Source: Orthonyx spaldingii (Eukaryota > Chordata > Aves > Passeriformes > Orthonychidae). Taken from it: DNA of 64,000 nt. A program made the translations under genes and the position numbers. The number at the start of each line of letters is the position of its first letter. The first letter of the stretch is position 1. The DNA is taken from positions 2,709,284 to 2,773,283 of the forward strand of contig VZTJ01003574.1 of NCBI GenBank assembly GCA_013397795.1. The letters are read 5' to 3'. Positions 35,366 through 50,100 of this stretch are shown piece after piece. The notes beneath the pieces are model-generated. The model had not been told where the DNA came from, made no database searches, and saw only the letters and a program-made list of their open reading frames with translations.

Positions 35366-38300
35366 TCAAGGCAGAATGGGTTCACCAGAACTTTTATTCT
35401 TTTAATGCTTAACACTTTTCTTTTTTTAAAGTTTTTTTTCTGGTCTATATCCTCTAGCTCAGGGGATTGCCAGGGCACAGTGCACACCAGCATCTGCCTT
35501 TAGACTCTGCTGCTAGCTGGATGGACATTTGCTCTGACTCACTTGTCACATACAGTCAGCCAAGACTGAAGCATTCAAGGCTCATTGTTGTTTGTGCAAA
35601 ATAAAGCCTCGCTTGGCAGTGTGGGATTTCACAGGCTGGTTTCTCAAAGTGTCTTCTCAAAGCGTTCAGTTCCTCCTTCTGTCTCTTATGAGCCTGGAAA
35701 GACAGGCCACCATCCCCAAAGAGGGCAGATACAAAGCTGCTCTGCTTCTTGTTTGTAAAGTATTACAACACTGTGCAAGCAAATGGTCTAACCTCGCATG
35801 AAAAGGCATCTTAGATAAATCCCTTGTGTGGAATTAATCACACTGATGTTGCAATCATTGGTGTCATGGATAAAAATGGCCCAAAGAAGAAGAGGATGAC
35901 AATTTCCCATCATGGCTTATTTACTCTAATTATAAACAGAGATTCCCAGCTCTCTTAAGCTACGCCAAACAAGTAGCTCCTACCTGTGGCCTGTTATCTT
36001 AGCTGAGGACTATGCTAGAGCAGATTTTCTGCCACATGTCTGGAGTGGGCTGCCTTGATCTTACAACTTCCACCAAACAGCAAAAGCATCATTTTACTCT
36101 TACTGCTGAATATATGTTTCTTGCACAGTTACAGAAACAATTCCTTGCTACTCTAAAGACAAACCCCCATCTCACCCCCAGATGTCATAATTATAAGGTA
36201 AAGGTTCCTGGTGCCAACCCCACCATAAGCTCTTACACCTTGTACAAAATGCTGCCCCTGAGCTGAGCCATGGTCTCTGCTGTGCTGGTGACACAATTCA
36301 CGACGGGGTTCTGGACTTAAACTGTGGAGGGGAAGCTTTAGCAATAAAAAATAAAATCATGAGTAACCACTTTAAATTGTTTTAAGTTAAATATACCTTT
36401 TATGCAGCCCTTGTCCTTCCCAAGTGAAATGCAACTGTATGGATGTGGTACTCTTACAGCTTTTGACTTAATTTTATGACATTTTATGCAGTAAGGGAGG
36501 TGGAAAGATCATACAAAGCCTACATATGATAAAACACCTTTGCAGCAGGAAAATCAAACCCTCTAAATAGTAAAAGCAAGCAGAGAGTCAAGTCACTGGG
36601 CTCAAGCAATTGTTCAGGTAGACAACCTGAGATATCTGAGTGGTTTTCTTAGGAATGGGTGACTACTTACACAGATTGTGCAACTGCTCTGCCTGTGCTC
36701 TGCAAACACAGCCTGATGTCCAAACAGCAGTGTCTGCAACAGCCTGGCTCTGTATTGATACCATTTGCGTGCGCTTTGTAAATAAACAAATAGTGACTCA
36801 CAAGTGACAGGCCTGGAGAAACCCAGGGCAGGGGTTATAGCACAGGCTAAGTCATCACCTTCTCATCTGTCCAGACACAGAGTACAGATCAGGGCTGGCT
36901 GCAGCAAGGCAACTCCACAGCAGCAGCAGCCCTGGCTGCCAAGGCCAAACCCTCGCTCTGACAGCTCAGTGACATTTGGCCTAACTGGCAACAGCAGCCC
37001 CTGGCCTGGCAGGATATCCCCAAAGGTGGACATTCACACTGTATCCTCACACAAAAGCACCTCTTCCCCCAGCACTGCGTGTGCCATCCACCCTCCAGAT
37101 TGCTGCACTGAATTAGCACTGGGCAAGTGAAAAAAAAGTCCAGAAGAGATAGAAATTAATATTTAACCTTGTCCTGCCTTACACTACTGGCAAATAGCTG
37201 CAGGCAATTCAGAAAACTTTTCCCACTCATTTAGGCTCTATTGAGTGAGTAACTTCGTTTCCTCTGCCATGCAAAGGGCTCCATCAACAGCAGACCTAAG
37301 GAAGCCACGTCCCTCATGGATTTAGTATTTTGATAATTAGTTTCTCGTTTGTTTTGTTTTTCCTCATGGCTGCCATGATTCAAGTCTGCTACAGCCTGTT
37401 TCTTGGTCAGTGGATTACAAGGTCTCTATCCAGTGGCTTTGTGGTTTCAGAGATCCCCTAGGAACCTTTAAAAGTTGTGCTCTTCTTTGAGCTGTTCACT
37501 GAACTGAAGCTTTGGCCACCACGTTCAAAGCTGCTGGCAGGCAGTCAGCACAACCACAGCACACCTGTGTGGCGTCATGGAGTTCAGCTTGAAACAAACA
37601 GAAAAGGAAGGCAATAGCAAATCATATCACAGCCTAGCAAAAATCCTTTAAAACACAAGAGAATTGCAAAACCAAATCTGGAAAGGTACCGAATCAGAAA
37701 ATTCTTGTTTGTAGGCTCGTCTCCTCAGTTCTTAGAGATGCAGCCTGAACGTCCAAACCAAAGCACTTGAGCAGTCATGATCTAGTGACTGCATCTGCAG
37801 CCCTGAGTACCCAAAGCATAGGGAAGCTCTTCAGTCCAAGTCTCCTTCCCCTGTCACCAACAGTAGCCAGCCACAACTGCCTGCCATAAACCCTCCTGTC
37901 ACAAGAGGAGAGTCAGTCCTTTATCCTTGCAGCCCACCACCATGCAGGACTGCCTGGTACTGCTGGAGAAGCTGGACACAAATGGATAGCTGATTCATGC
38001 TGGGACACTGGGCTATTTTCTTGTCCCCCCAGCACGGTCTCACCCAGCACAAGAGAGCTGTGAAACCCGTTCCCTGCACGGTCCCACTCCGCTGGGCTGA
38101 GCAACCAGAGATGTCAGAAGCTTACTTGGAGGCTGTGATCCTTAAGGCTTTGTCTGGTTGTAATTATGTCACCTCCTAGGGAGGGTGTCCTGGCTGCTCT
38201 ACCCAGCAGTGTCTGGGCAAGGCTGTGCAGGGACAAGAGACAGAGGCTGCAAGGGCTGACTTAGCAGGCTGCAGAAAGAGCAGAGGCATGCTAAGACCAT

Positions 38301-38940
38301 CACTTTGAGGTTCCAGCGACCTCAACCTGCATCCAGAGGTACACAGTCATCTCCAAGTCCTTCCTCTCCTGCCCAGCAGGGCCCAGTTGTGGTCCTCACT
38401 CCTACCCTGGGCAGGCCAGGTCTGTCCTGGGGCCACTGCACCACCCCAGAGGTGGAAGCCAAGACCTGAGCACTGGCAGGTTGGGGGTGTGCAGGAAAGA
38501 GCAATCCCAGGTTGCAGAGAGCTCACTGCAACACAAACAGCCAAGATGGTTTATTTCTTCAAGGACCCTTTACTTTGAGATTAATTCAAATTAAAAGTTG
38601 TTTAATTCAAAGGAAAACTGAAGCTTGCAAGACAAGTAACTGGTGGGACAAGTACTTGCTAGCAGCCTAAATCATTATTCAGGACTCAGGCTGGTGTTTA
38701 CTTCAAAGACCCTCCATGTTCCAGTACAGCTCACCCACTGCCCACAAGTTTAACAACATCTGAGGCTACAGTAACCGTTAAACTGTTGTTTCTAGTTTGG
38801 GCAAAAACCTACACTGAACAACGTCAAGACTTATCTTGATATTAGCAAAGCAAAGTTGAGCAAATGGGAGATGTTCTCTCGCAACAGAAAGCTGTGCAGA
38901 GCCCCAGGCCAGGCAGAGGGTCAAGTCCAAGGGGCACATC

Positions 38941-38983
38941 ACCTCACCTCACCTCACCTCACTCACCTCACCTCACCTCACCT
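38941..38983. repeat. (ACCTC)n pentanucleotide microsatellite
   Basis: About eight to nine ACCTC units with one interruption (ACTCACCTC) in the middle. It probably arose by slippage and is likely to be length-variable. Confidence 0.92.
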
Positions 38984-41900
38984 CTTATCCAGACCAACAC
39001 CAGACACTCCCAAATAGGTGCAAGAACCCCAGACTGCCTGCACAGGTCTTGACCTGGCCTCCAGCACCTCAGGACTGGTTTATGTCTGGACAGTACCACC
39101 CAAGATTCCCTCAGGAAACACTGCTGCTCATTCCAACACCAGGTTGCCTTGCTTCCCATTTAAGAACCTGAGCTGCACACTCCATCTTGCTAAACTTATG
39201 GTCTCACCAACTTCTGAAGACAATAAGACACGCACAAGTAAACTCAGTTAACCAGTGGCTAAAAGGATTTTCTCACAGCCCAATCATCCTTCAGTTAAGT
39301 TCCACAATTTCATGGCAACAAGCCCCAGATAGGCTGGAGATGTTGGGAACAGGAGGTTCTTCCCAGCTACCACACAATACATATTTTTCCTGGGTGGCTA
39401 TTTGTTGCCACCAGTCGTGCTGAGAACAGCACTGTTCCCTGTGGGCACAGTGGACTCAATTTATAATAAAACTAAAAAGAGAAAAATAGGGCAGCTTTGA
39501 CAAGGTCTGCTTGACTCACTCCTGCTGCTGTGTTTAATATTGTTGTAGAATTGCTCCATGCAGGGAGCAATTTAGAAAAACTTGATGAGGAAAATCTTGT
39601 GATGAGGAAAGCTCATCTGTTTTCCTTTAGAGCAGCTGCCTGCCCAGGACAGATGCACTTGTCACGTATGTGGAGATGGCTCATGCATACTAAAGGAGCA
39701 ACTCATTCAATAACCACACATTTATGAGACAGTTTCTAATCAAACCCTTCCTCCAAGCACAGATAACAAGCCATCCTCAACACTCTCACCACAAGTGCAT
39801 GACAGCTCCAGCACTCTGCTGTCTCCAGCACACAGCAGCCTCATTGTGCAAGGACCCACCAAGCCAGTGTGACAATCCCAGCCTCAGGGCACCCATCCCC
39901 TGCTAACTCAGAAAATCTTGTGCTAGGAATGTACCCTAATCCTACATCTTGACTGAGACATTCAAGCTGTGTGCAGTACACTGGCAGATCACATGGCAGT
40001 GCCTCCAGCTAAGACACATGCCTGCTGCCTGCCTCCTTAATGCTCTGCTCCATGTGAGTTCACAAAGCATAGAGATGTCCTGTTACTGCAGGTGAAAAAA
40101 TGTCATTCTGTTCAAAATTTCATTGCTGTTTTGCTTCCTGCATTGACTTCTCCAGACTACTGTGGTGTGATGAGACAAGGACTGCCTACCCAGACAGTGG
40201 CAGAGCTGGGATCTGCAGAGAGCTCTTCAGATATTAAATAGAAACCACCAAGATCAAGACACTGAAGAGGAAGGACAGTCCAGTCACAGACAGAAATGCT
40301 TCATCAAGCCAGCACAGCAGATGCTTGTATAAAGCAAGGAGCAAAGGCTGTATCTGAAACAGAGTGAGCAGCTCTGCAAGAACCTGTGATCTGGGAAAAA
40401 GTCAGTGCACCTTCAAGCACAAGAGTCGGTGCCAGGAGCCTCCTGCAGCTGGAGAGGCTTCAAACACTCAGCTTTAGGCCAGGTGAATGGGGAGGGGGCC
40501 CAGCAAACAACAAGGCAGATGCAGGCAGAGCCCTCAGCTCACTGCACAACTCACCTCCCCATACACCTTTTCATCGCCAAAAATACTGAAATCTCATTTT
40601 ACAATTATGAGATTGTGTTGCCTCACCTTGATTATGAGTGAAGCCTTTGAGTGATTTTAGCTACTCCTGTCAAGCCTGGCTGCCTCAAAAACATGACAGT
40701 TCTACATGTTTTGAAGGGGAAAAGAAATTCCTTAGTGAGCAGGTAGAGAGGGGAGCTACATTCCTGGTGCTGCCAAGAAAGAGCTGCAGCTCTCTACCTG
40801 CCTGCTGGCTGGCCAGCAAGCACACACACACTTTCCCAGGGGCACAGGATGTCTCCCACCGAGCTGATATTTATTAGGTGATTTGGGAGAGAAGTGAGCA
40901 CAGTGAGGGATATTGATTTACTGCATCAGAGGCAAGTACAAGTGAAGTTGGATTTCACCAAACCTCTTGTGCACAGAGCAACTTGACCCTTGCTTAGGTT
41001 ACAGTCAAGAGTTTATGCAAAGAGCTTTCTCTTTACTCAGTGGGTATCATAAGGTGTCAGCTCTGCTACAAGCATAGTGGGGCAGCCACAGGGTAATGGC
41101 ACCGGCACAACACTGAGATGAATTTTGGTTGAGGTCCCAGTTTTGCTTTTGGCATCCAAAGACATTTGCTTGTTCTGTGTCCCCTTTTCACCCCGGTGGG
41201 ACAGCTGTCACCCAGCAAGGACTGCTCCTCCAGCGACATGGCACCAGTCTCTACTGTGCAGACACATGACCGAGGTACAGACCAGCAGAAACCACGTCCT
41301 CTTTACCACAGCCAAGGCCAAGAAAGTCAACAAAGGACAAACAACCCCCGACCACTCAAGTCAAGTTCCTATTGCCTACCTCAATGCACCGTTCCCCCAT
41401 CACAGAGCACACTGTGCTTGCTTTCAGGGTATCACACATCCCTACAGCCACAGAGCTTCCCCTCTCCAACTGCTCTGCCCAGGGTGGGTGGAAGAACAGG
41501 CCATGCTGCCTGCCACCCTCCCCCACCTTTCCTTGCTTTTCCAGAAAGAACTGCTCCGTAGAGGATTCGTGCTAGATTTCGCCTACTTTTGAAATTGTTT
41601 TTCTTTTGCAGTTGATGCTGACCTACATAATAAGCAGGTCACTGGAACATGAGAGATGTTTTTCAAGGCAGAGGAGAAAAGCCAGGCAGCTCCCCCTCCG
41701 CGCGGGCCTCTGAGGACAGTGCTGCTTCCCTGGGGTCACACTCAACAGCCTCCTTCATGCTCCTCTGTCCAAAACCAGCAGGAGCTGCTGGGATCCCACT
41801 GGGGGTATGGTCCTGAGCAGAACATCAGGCTGGTTAAAGCTCCATGGGGGACTGAGAGGAGCTTCAGGAACACAAACCTCCCTCACATGAACAGTACACA

Positions 41901-44900
41901 GCCACGTGCAGTCCCTGTGCACGAGGCTGGGAGCTCATGCAATGGCCTGGCTGTATGGGACTCAATCCAGTGGGCAAGGTAAACTCCCACCAAACAAGCA
42001 GCAATGGGAGGGAAGGAGAGAGCAAGAAGATCCCTGTGGTGCAAACCCCTCCCCAGGTGAAGGAGGGATTGGGTTTAGCAGGTCTGCAGACCACAGGAAT
42101 ACAGGACAGAGACACTGCCAGCTGGAGCAGTGCTCTCTCTACCTGAAAATCTAGCAGGTGAAAAGCAGGGTTAGAAGAGCTTGAACTCATTTTACTTCCC
42201 AAGCTCTAGTCATCACTGCTGCTTCTTTATGGGCAGCATCCCTAAAGGCTTGCTACAATAGAGCACGAACTAGAAATGAGAAAGATTTGAGTAGCTGAGA
42301 GAAGAGAGGTCCTGGGATAACCTTTGAGTATCTGTGTGGTTTAAGGTCTGGCAGCATGGAACTGGACTGTCTTGGGATGTTGTGTCCAGCACCATCCTCC
42401 CTCATCTTGCAGCCGATCTCTCCCCTGCTCCCGAAGAGGAGACAGCCCTGTGGAAAGTGTATGTCAGCATATCCAATCCCACACCCCCTGTGGCACTGCA
42501 GGCAGGAAGCGAGTTACCTACCCACGGGTAAAGTAGGGATCTGTCAAAGAAATTAATGTAATGTGATCCTGCCTGGGGCTCAGAGTCAGTCCCAGAAGGA
42601 TACACAGAGCGAGTAACCAGAGCAGGCAAGGGTAAGAAGCTCTCTCAAACAGCCTGATGGCTCAGAGAGAGCTCCAGTGACAATAGTGCAAGTCTGGTAA
42701 CTAGGTCACAGTTATGATCCTTAATTAATCCTGAAGAGACCCCATCTGCCATGGGAACATGACAGATAAGGTGGCTCATTAAGCACAGAAGCAGGCCAGG
42801 GGTAGTGCCAGACCCCAGCCAAGCAGCAGTTGCTTTGCCCAGCCTCCTCCCTGCCAAGCTTTCAGCCAGCAGACACACCAGGCTCTTCCCATCTCCCCTG
42901 AGGAAGCCACAGCAGCCCAGAGCCTGTTCACAAGCCCCTGCCCAAACCACACTGACATAATCCATGGCACAGGAGAGAGATGAGATTGAAAACAGACCAG
43001 GGCAGGCAGACATGAGGTTCCAGCAGAGGAGCTGTACCAAATCCTGATGGACAGCTGAACCCTGACCCTCTGGGCTGTGATTCACCTGCAACCCTGCTCT
43101 TCTCCCCCACACGTCCCTGTGCTGGGTGGGATGTGCTATCCCAAGTCACTTCTCCCCACATCTCCTCTGGGAGAAGCTAAGCGATACCAGCTCCTCTGCT
43201 TGCACAGAGGCAGTCACAGCCCTGGGTGCTGCAAAGGGGCACCGAGGCCAGGGGAGGAAAGGGCCTGACACTGATGCTGGGAGAGGTCACATGCTGGCAA
43301 AGCCAGGTTGTTCATTTGTCAGCAGGAACTGGCCCTGACCATGACAGTGGAGAGTCCATCTGCCAGCAGGGAGGCAGAGACTGACTGAGGGCAAGGGCAT
43401 GGATGGCTGGCACTTGGGAGAGCAGTCCAGGTAAATGTCATCTGCCCTGGCCTCTGCAGCCGGTTGTGTTTTGCTTCTACACATGATCCATGTGAATGTC
43501 TTGATCTGCTTAAATCCGCTGGTGACTGGGAGATAAGCCGAGATAATGTTGATTGAGTTTTCAAGCCCTGCTTCTGCTACCTGAGCAATTAAAAAGCAGC
43601 CACTGTCAGCAAAAACAGCAACACCTAACAGGGCTTCTGAGGACTCAGCATGGAGCAGGAGCCTTAAAAATAGTTATTTCAAAGGAGAGATGGGTGACTA
43701 ATAAGCCCTACACTGACAACTGTTGGAAGATGGGGGCAGCTTAGTACTAAAGCCATGTCTGTGGGGACCCTTATTAAGGTGTCACTTGTGCTCACTACTA
43801 CCCCCAAAGGCATTGTATTCCCCAACAGGCACAACTGACAGCACACCAGGGAACAGACACAATTAAACCAGGACAAGTAGAAAGAAGAAAAGCTGCCAAG
43901 TAAACATAAAACGGTGTTTTTACCCAAGAAAACTTTGAAAAGCAGAGCAAATTCACAGTATATTCACCATCACTGTAGACATGCACTGTTCTCCCTCATC
44001 CAAGTGCAGCTGGGTGAAGGACTGCACTACTGTGAGATCACTCCATGAAAACTGGGTCACTGGCTATCAAACCTAAGGGACGGTGCCAGGACTTTGGGAC
44101 GGATGCACTGAAATCACTTCTTCCAATTAAAATGTGAGCTAGGAAACATCTCTAGTTTATTTGCTCTTGTAATTAGAGCTTTAAATTTCAATTACTTGCT
44201 CAAAATCTCATTGTTGTTCATGGTAAATAATCCTGACAGGGTTTTTGCTGTGGAGGAGACTGGCAGTTTTGGGAACAAAGCTGAAATAAACACAGGAAAG
44301 ATTAGCACCTTTCCAAGACAGAAGTACAGAGAGCACAGGCCTCACAGAGCAATCCATGGCCTCAAAGGTTCACAAGTGAACTCAGAGCTTGCCCCCATCA
44401 ATCATCCCCCAAAGAACAGCACAGCTGTTTGCTGTGCCAAGCACCAGCCTCCTCTCTCCCTCTTCCAACTGAAGTGCAAGGCCAGGTGTTACACAAGTCC
44501 TGAGGATCCTTCTGGATTTCAGCATTAGAGAGCACAAGGATCCAGAGGGTTTTCACATCTTCACACTTTAGAATTGCTGGCTCCTGTTTTGTGGTTGAAA
44601 TGGTGGCTGTCCCCTTCTCAGGCACCCCACCCTCCATTAGAGTGGCTCGTTCCTGCTGCAGGTTGGAGAGGAGGAACATCTGCTCCATATCAGAGCCTGG
44701 CCTACTAAGTGTGCTTTGCATGGCATCCCTCCCCAAAATTACTTCTTCCAAGATATTGTTGCCTCACAAAATTCAGCTTGGCAAAAAACCCTACCCCACA
44801 CCCACCTGGACACAGAGATTGCTCAGCACACTCCATCAGAGGCAGAAGGATTAACCTTTAAGTAGTGAATGGGCTGTGGAAAAACATTGCAAAGCAACCC

Positions 44901-47080
44901 AACCACCCTGGTACTTGCTAAACACCGCAATAATACAGCATCTGTGCTGTATTTGCAGACTTCAAAGTGCCAAAGAACAGAAATACGAAACTGCCATCAG
45001 GGCTTTTGGGAAAACAGTTCAGCCACTGCCAGCAAGAGCCTTGTGCAGTGGAGCGAATTGGAAAGTTTTCTGGTGTTAATGGTAGCTGGAGAACCAGTTA
45101 TCCTTTACCCCCAGTTCCCTCTCCACACAGAGCCACCACACCTCACTCTCACAGGGCCCAGTACTTCCTCCCTATGTGATCAACCATCCTTACCAGGGCC
45201 CAGAGGGGGTGTCTCACGACAGCTCACCTGCAGTAACATCGAATTATTTTTGTTTTGTATTAATTAATGCATTATTACATTTCACAGTGAAAACACAATG
45301 CATCTTTTTGAGAACATGAATTCTGAATTGCTTTTTCAAGTTAAACTTTGAAGCAGAGACTTTTCAAGACCAGAGGTCTTTAAATATAAAAATAAGGAAG
45401 CACAAAACAAAATCATCACAACTACATCCCAGTGTTCCTAAAAGCTTGTGGGATGTCTGTAGGAATTTTTGGGCTGCAAGTCTGAAGAGACTAGATTATC
45501 TAATGTATATAAAAGCTCCGTAAGATTATCAGAGCTCTCTATAAAACCACAGCACACAGGTCAAACATGATCCATCACTAGTGCTAAGCCAAAAACAACC
45601 TTCCACTCTCCCTTGGTTTGCTCTTACAGTTGGTGTGACATGAGAAACCAGGCACAGAAGTAAAGAGAATGATTTAACCTCGGGTTTGTAGTTTTACCTT
45701 TCAGTCTTTAACCTTTTTGTTATGTTATGTAATGTTTGCACTTCCATCTCTTTCTAGGACATTCCCTAGAAGCAGTTTTGACCTTCTTTGCCCAGGGCTG
45801 GGACAAGATGCATTTCCAAGAGAGAGCACATGCATGTCCCCTGATTAAGCAGGAAGATTCCTGAAAAGAAGACCTTAAAAGCTCTGAGTTCTTTACCACA
45901 TCTCCTGGAGACACAAGAGCAACACATCTTCCGACCACTACCACCACCCCAAGCCAACACGACACAAATAGGTTTGCTCAGCACACCAAGCCAGAGACAG
46001 CTCGCTCCTTTGAGTCCTCTAGTCCCATAGAGCTCAGCTGGAATGATGTTCAAAGCAGCTGCAGAACCATCAGGTCTAATAAACCGATGCAGACAAGGCT
46101 GCCAGCAGGGTCACAGAACCCCAAGAAAGCTCCCAGCCCAGCTGTCCTGGCACCCTCACTTGCACTCCTCCTGGTACCGCCTGTGCTGCTTGGCAGGCAG
46201 AGCGGCCCGGGAGCCTTGGAAGTAGAGCCCAGAGCTTTGCACGACTGAGGTTGTTTGTAAGACAGTGCACACAGAGCACTTGGCAGCTCTGGGGAGAGTT
46301 CACTTCAAAAGGAAACAAGGAATGGAAGCCTTGTATACTCCAATAATCTCAATATGTCACAGACTTTCTCTGATCTGCAGCTTTCAAGTTCAGGTTTGGA
46401 GATAACAATGTGCTAATTTCCACCCTTAATATTTCAGCACAAGGCTCCTTCTTCCCTATAGCTGACACTCTTCTCATTTTAATACCTTATCATCACCCTC
46501 TAACTTTATCTGTAATCTTCAGTGCACAAGGAGGAATAGTATGTCTTGCACCTCACAGGTTAAGCAATAAGAGCTATTGCAAAACAGCACAGCAAACCCC
46601 ATGGGCAGAATGCACACCGGGAGGTGAAAGCATTTGGAGTTGGACCCCAGGAAGGCTGTAAGCTCATCCTTCCAAGCTTTCTGGTGTGCCCACAGGCTGT
46701 GGTGTTACTCTTCCACTCACAGGAGAGGGTTTGGCTCTGTCAGGTTTTATATCCCCTGTTACCACACACTTTCACACTATTTTCATGTCTGGAACACCTC
46801 TACTTAGATGTGAGGCATCCTTCTGCTCTACTGTTTGGCCACTTCATCTCAACCCTTTGGATTATTTCTTCCAAGGAGCTAATTCTGACTGTACAACCAT
46901 AGCATCTAATATTAACTATAACAACTAATTCTAAAACGATAAAGTTTCCCTGGCCATTGATGGAAACAATGAAAGATCAAAACTTCTTTACACTTTCCTC
47001 TGTTATTGCTTGCTTTCTCCAAGACAATTCTTAAAACTGTCTCACAACCAGCAATATCTAATGTTGTGGAATAACTGGAT

Positions 47081-47126
47081 AAGGAGAAAAGCCACCTAGG
47101 TAAAAGGAGAAAAGCCACCTAGGTAA
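47081..47126. repeat. 23-bp tandem duplication
   Basis: AAGGAGAAAAGCCACCTAGG occurs at 47081-47100 and again at 47104-47123 with the same TAA following. Confidence 0.9.
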
Positions 47127-50100
47127 CAGAGTTCTGTTGCCTCACTGGGTACTCATTCATGGGATAACACCTACACAAAAACGCCCAGCTTAGCTTTAGT
47201 CAGGAGTGGGGTTTTTCTCCACCTTCTCACATCATCAGCAGGTATTTCATTCTGAAATGCTACTCTTTACTTCACTGAATTCCATTGATCTTTGCAGAAG
47301 AAATTACATTACCAGATGCATAAAAGAAGAACAAGCCTTTGCTGAAACAAACCACAACAATGAGCCTCACTAGTAGGTGTGTACTGTGACTGTTAGGACT
47401 TCACTGGATGCCTTTATCCCTCTTCCCAGGCTGAAAAGCCAATCTTACTTGTATTGCTACACCTGGGAACAGAAAGGCAGCATGTACAGGCTGCAGGAAA
47501 TAGTACTAATTAAAAACTGCCTAGTCAGGGAATCTTCATTTTGACAAACAAAACTACATCAATTTATACAAAGGATTTAACTTACTGTATCAAACTGAGT
47601 CTGTGGTGACTGGGAAGGAGTGAGTGCACTTTTAATATGCTACTGCCTTCTAAGGTGTCCATGGCAGGCCCAGGAAACAGGTAGACAAGTCAAAGAGATG
47701 ATTTTTGGTCGTGATTTAACCCCAGTAGGCACCAAATCCCCACACAGCCCCTACTCAGTCCCCCCTCTCTGTCAGATAGGGGAGATAATTAGAAGGGTGA
47801 AAGGGTAAAAATTTGTGGGTTGAGATAAAGTCAGTTTAATAACTAAAAAAGAGGACAAATGCAACAGAGAGAAAACAAGTGATGCAAAAGAAAACAATTG
47901 CTTACCACCAACTGACTGATGTCCTGCCAGTCCCTGAGCTATGACAGCCCCAGCCAACCCCCACCCTCCCAGTTTAACTGCTGAGTTTGATGTCCTATGG
48001 TGTGGAATATCCCTCTACTCAGTTGGGGTTGTCCCCTCCCAACTTCTTGTGCACCCCCAGCCTACTTGTTGGCAGGGCAGTGTGAGAAACAGAAAAGCCC
48101 TTGACACTGCACAAATACTGTTCAGCAGTGACTAAAACATTCCTCTGTTATCATCACTGTTTCCATCAGAAATCCAAAGCACAGACTATACAAGCTGCTC
48201 TGAAGAAAACTGACTCTATCCCAGCCAAAACCAGCACATTTTGAGAGGACAAGAGGGAGAGAACAAGATACGCTCCTTGATTTCTAGCTCTGCTCGACAG
48301 AAAACTCCTAACATTGACATTGCTTTAAGAGAGAGAGCCCATAGGCTCCAGCACAGCATTTTTCACTGCTGTGGGTTGATTTCTTGTTTTCAAGGACTTG
48401 GACAATCCCCCTTCTGCTTTGACTTCCACCTTCCTGCCAAAGCCCACAGCAGCATGGGTAGGAGCAGCACTGCTGTAGCAAAGATGCTTTACTACATAAG
48501 CACGACTTGAGTGTCTTTCTGGGCCTAAAGCGTTTAAATTCAAAGAGGAGACACACACTTCTCTCCTCTGACAGCTGTCCTTCCTATATAGAGAGGAGCA
48601 GACTATCTACTTAAATCCTTTCTGGAAACCCCAGTTCCAGATTGCTATAGAGAGCTCTGACTAAAGAGCCAAGTCCTTTCCCCACCCTCCCACACCTTCA
48701 ATACAGGAAGCACTCGAATTCACATTTTCTAAGGTGTTTGTGCTCTCTTGTTGAGTAGACTTCAAGCTCCTAAACTGGATGTAGAAGGTGCTGTCTCTGC
48801 CTGAGTACCTAACGAGGAGAAATGAGGGCTGAGATACGCAAGAAAACCGACAGACTGAATAACTTCAATAACTATAACTAAAAATATACTGGTTGGGGTC
48901 TACTGGTTCTTTCTAAGAGAACGAGGAAAACTGTGAGAGAGGAGGAAATGAGGGTGTGGAGGCAAGTCATAGCAAGTGCAGCAAAACTCACAGTAGCTGG
49001 GAGGATTAGTGTATCATTTCCTGCCATGTGCTGCACAAAGCAAGACAAACTCAACAATGCAAGATGGAAAAAAAAAAAAGACTGCTGTGTGATTTTCCAC
49101 ATCTGAAACAACTGGAGAAACATCAGGGAGGTATTCTGGACTTAGGATAAACCACCGCTGGATGTGTCAGTCAGCTGGGCTGTAGATTGCAGCAGCAGTG
49201 TGGGGTGGTGCCCTTCAGTGGGGCAGCAGGGTACCTTGTGTGAGGGTGGCATCAGCTCCTGCTGCCCAGACTGAGCCTGGCTCACACCCCTGTGATGGGA
49301 CTTGGCCAGGAAACCAAACTCCTCCACATCAACGGGCAGCTCCTGGGGCCTGGCAGAGGGGAAAAGTGTCCTGACCTAACAGCCTTGTGAGGGCCCACCA
49401 GCAGTTCATGAATTTTAAGAGAATTTTAAGAGATATCCATTACAGCACGGGACAAAACAAATCACACTTGTTTGTAGGAGATGGGTACAGATCGTGCCTG
49501 GCCCATATCAGTGAGACAGGGGTGCTGCTCAGCCACTCTGTAACACCCTCAGCACCCAGCAGCTCCTCCAGCTTGGTCAAATTATCTCCTGCTTAGAGGG
49601 TCCTAGAAAGAAATCAGATTTCCTGTTCTGTCATGTAAAGAAGACACTGGCTCCAAATCAGGAAAACGTGTTGGAGAAATTCAGCATGGGAAGAACTGTC
49701 ACTATGCAGCTGCTATCACAAGCCTCCAATTTTGCCTTAAAAGGTAAACAAACTAAATCCATTCTAAGAACTGCTGGTCTCAGGACCGGAGGTGGAAGTT
49801 CTCAGATCTAAGCCTGGAATTTGAGTCTGGATTAAATCCAGATGTCAGGATCACACCCATACCCTTGGAAAATTCAGATCTCAATATAGACAGGAGTTTG
49901 TGCATGGGGAGGGGGAATTATTTTTCTGTCTTGCCCTCTCTGACACTGACTGGATGGGAAAAAATTAGGAATATGCACAGCCCTGACTTCAGAAGTGGGC
50001 AAAAGGGATTAGATGTTGCTAATCATGGTGCAGTTATAGGCTTTCATTTGAACAGGCTGTATGCAGAGGGGCTCTGACCCTTGCTTTTCTGCTAAGTACC

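Noticed and set aside
41125..41592. 155-codon plus-strand frame in the intergenic stretch
   Set aside because: No domain, no splice or promoter context, and an overlapping alternative frame of similar length. It looks like chance.
42645..43112. 155-codon minus-strand frame
   Set aside because: No recognisable family, and parallel frames of similar quality occur on both strands.
44366..44385. Inverted half-sites GGTTCA CAAG TGAACT as a receptor element
   Set aside because: Spacing-4 inverted repeats are not a standard CAR/PXR arrangement, and a similar chance pair occurs near 33856.
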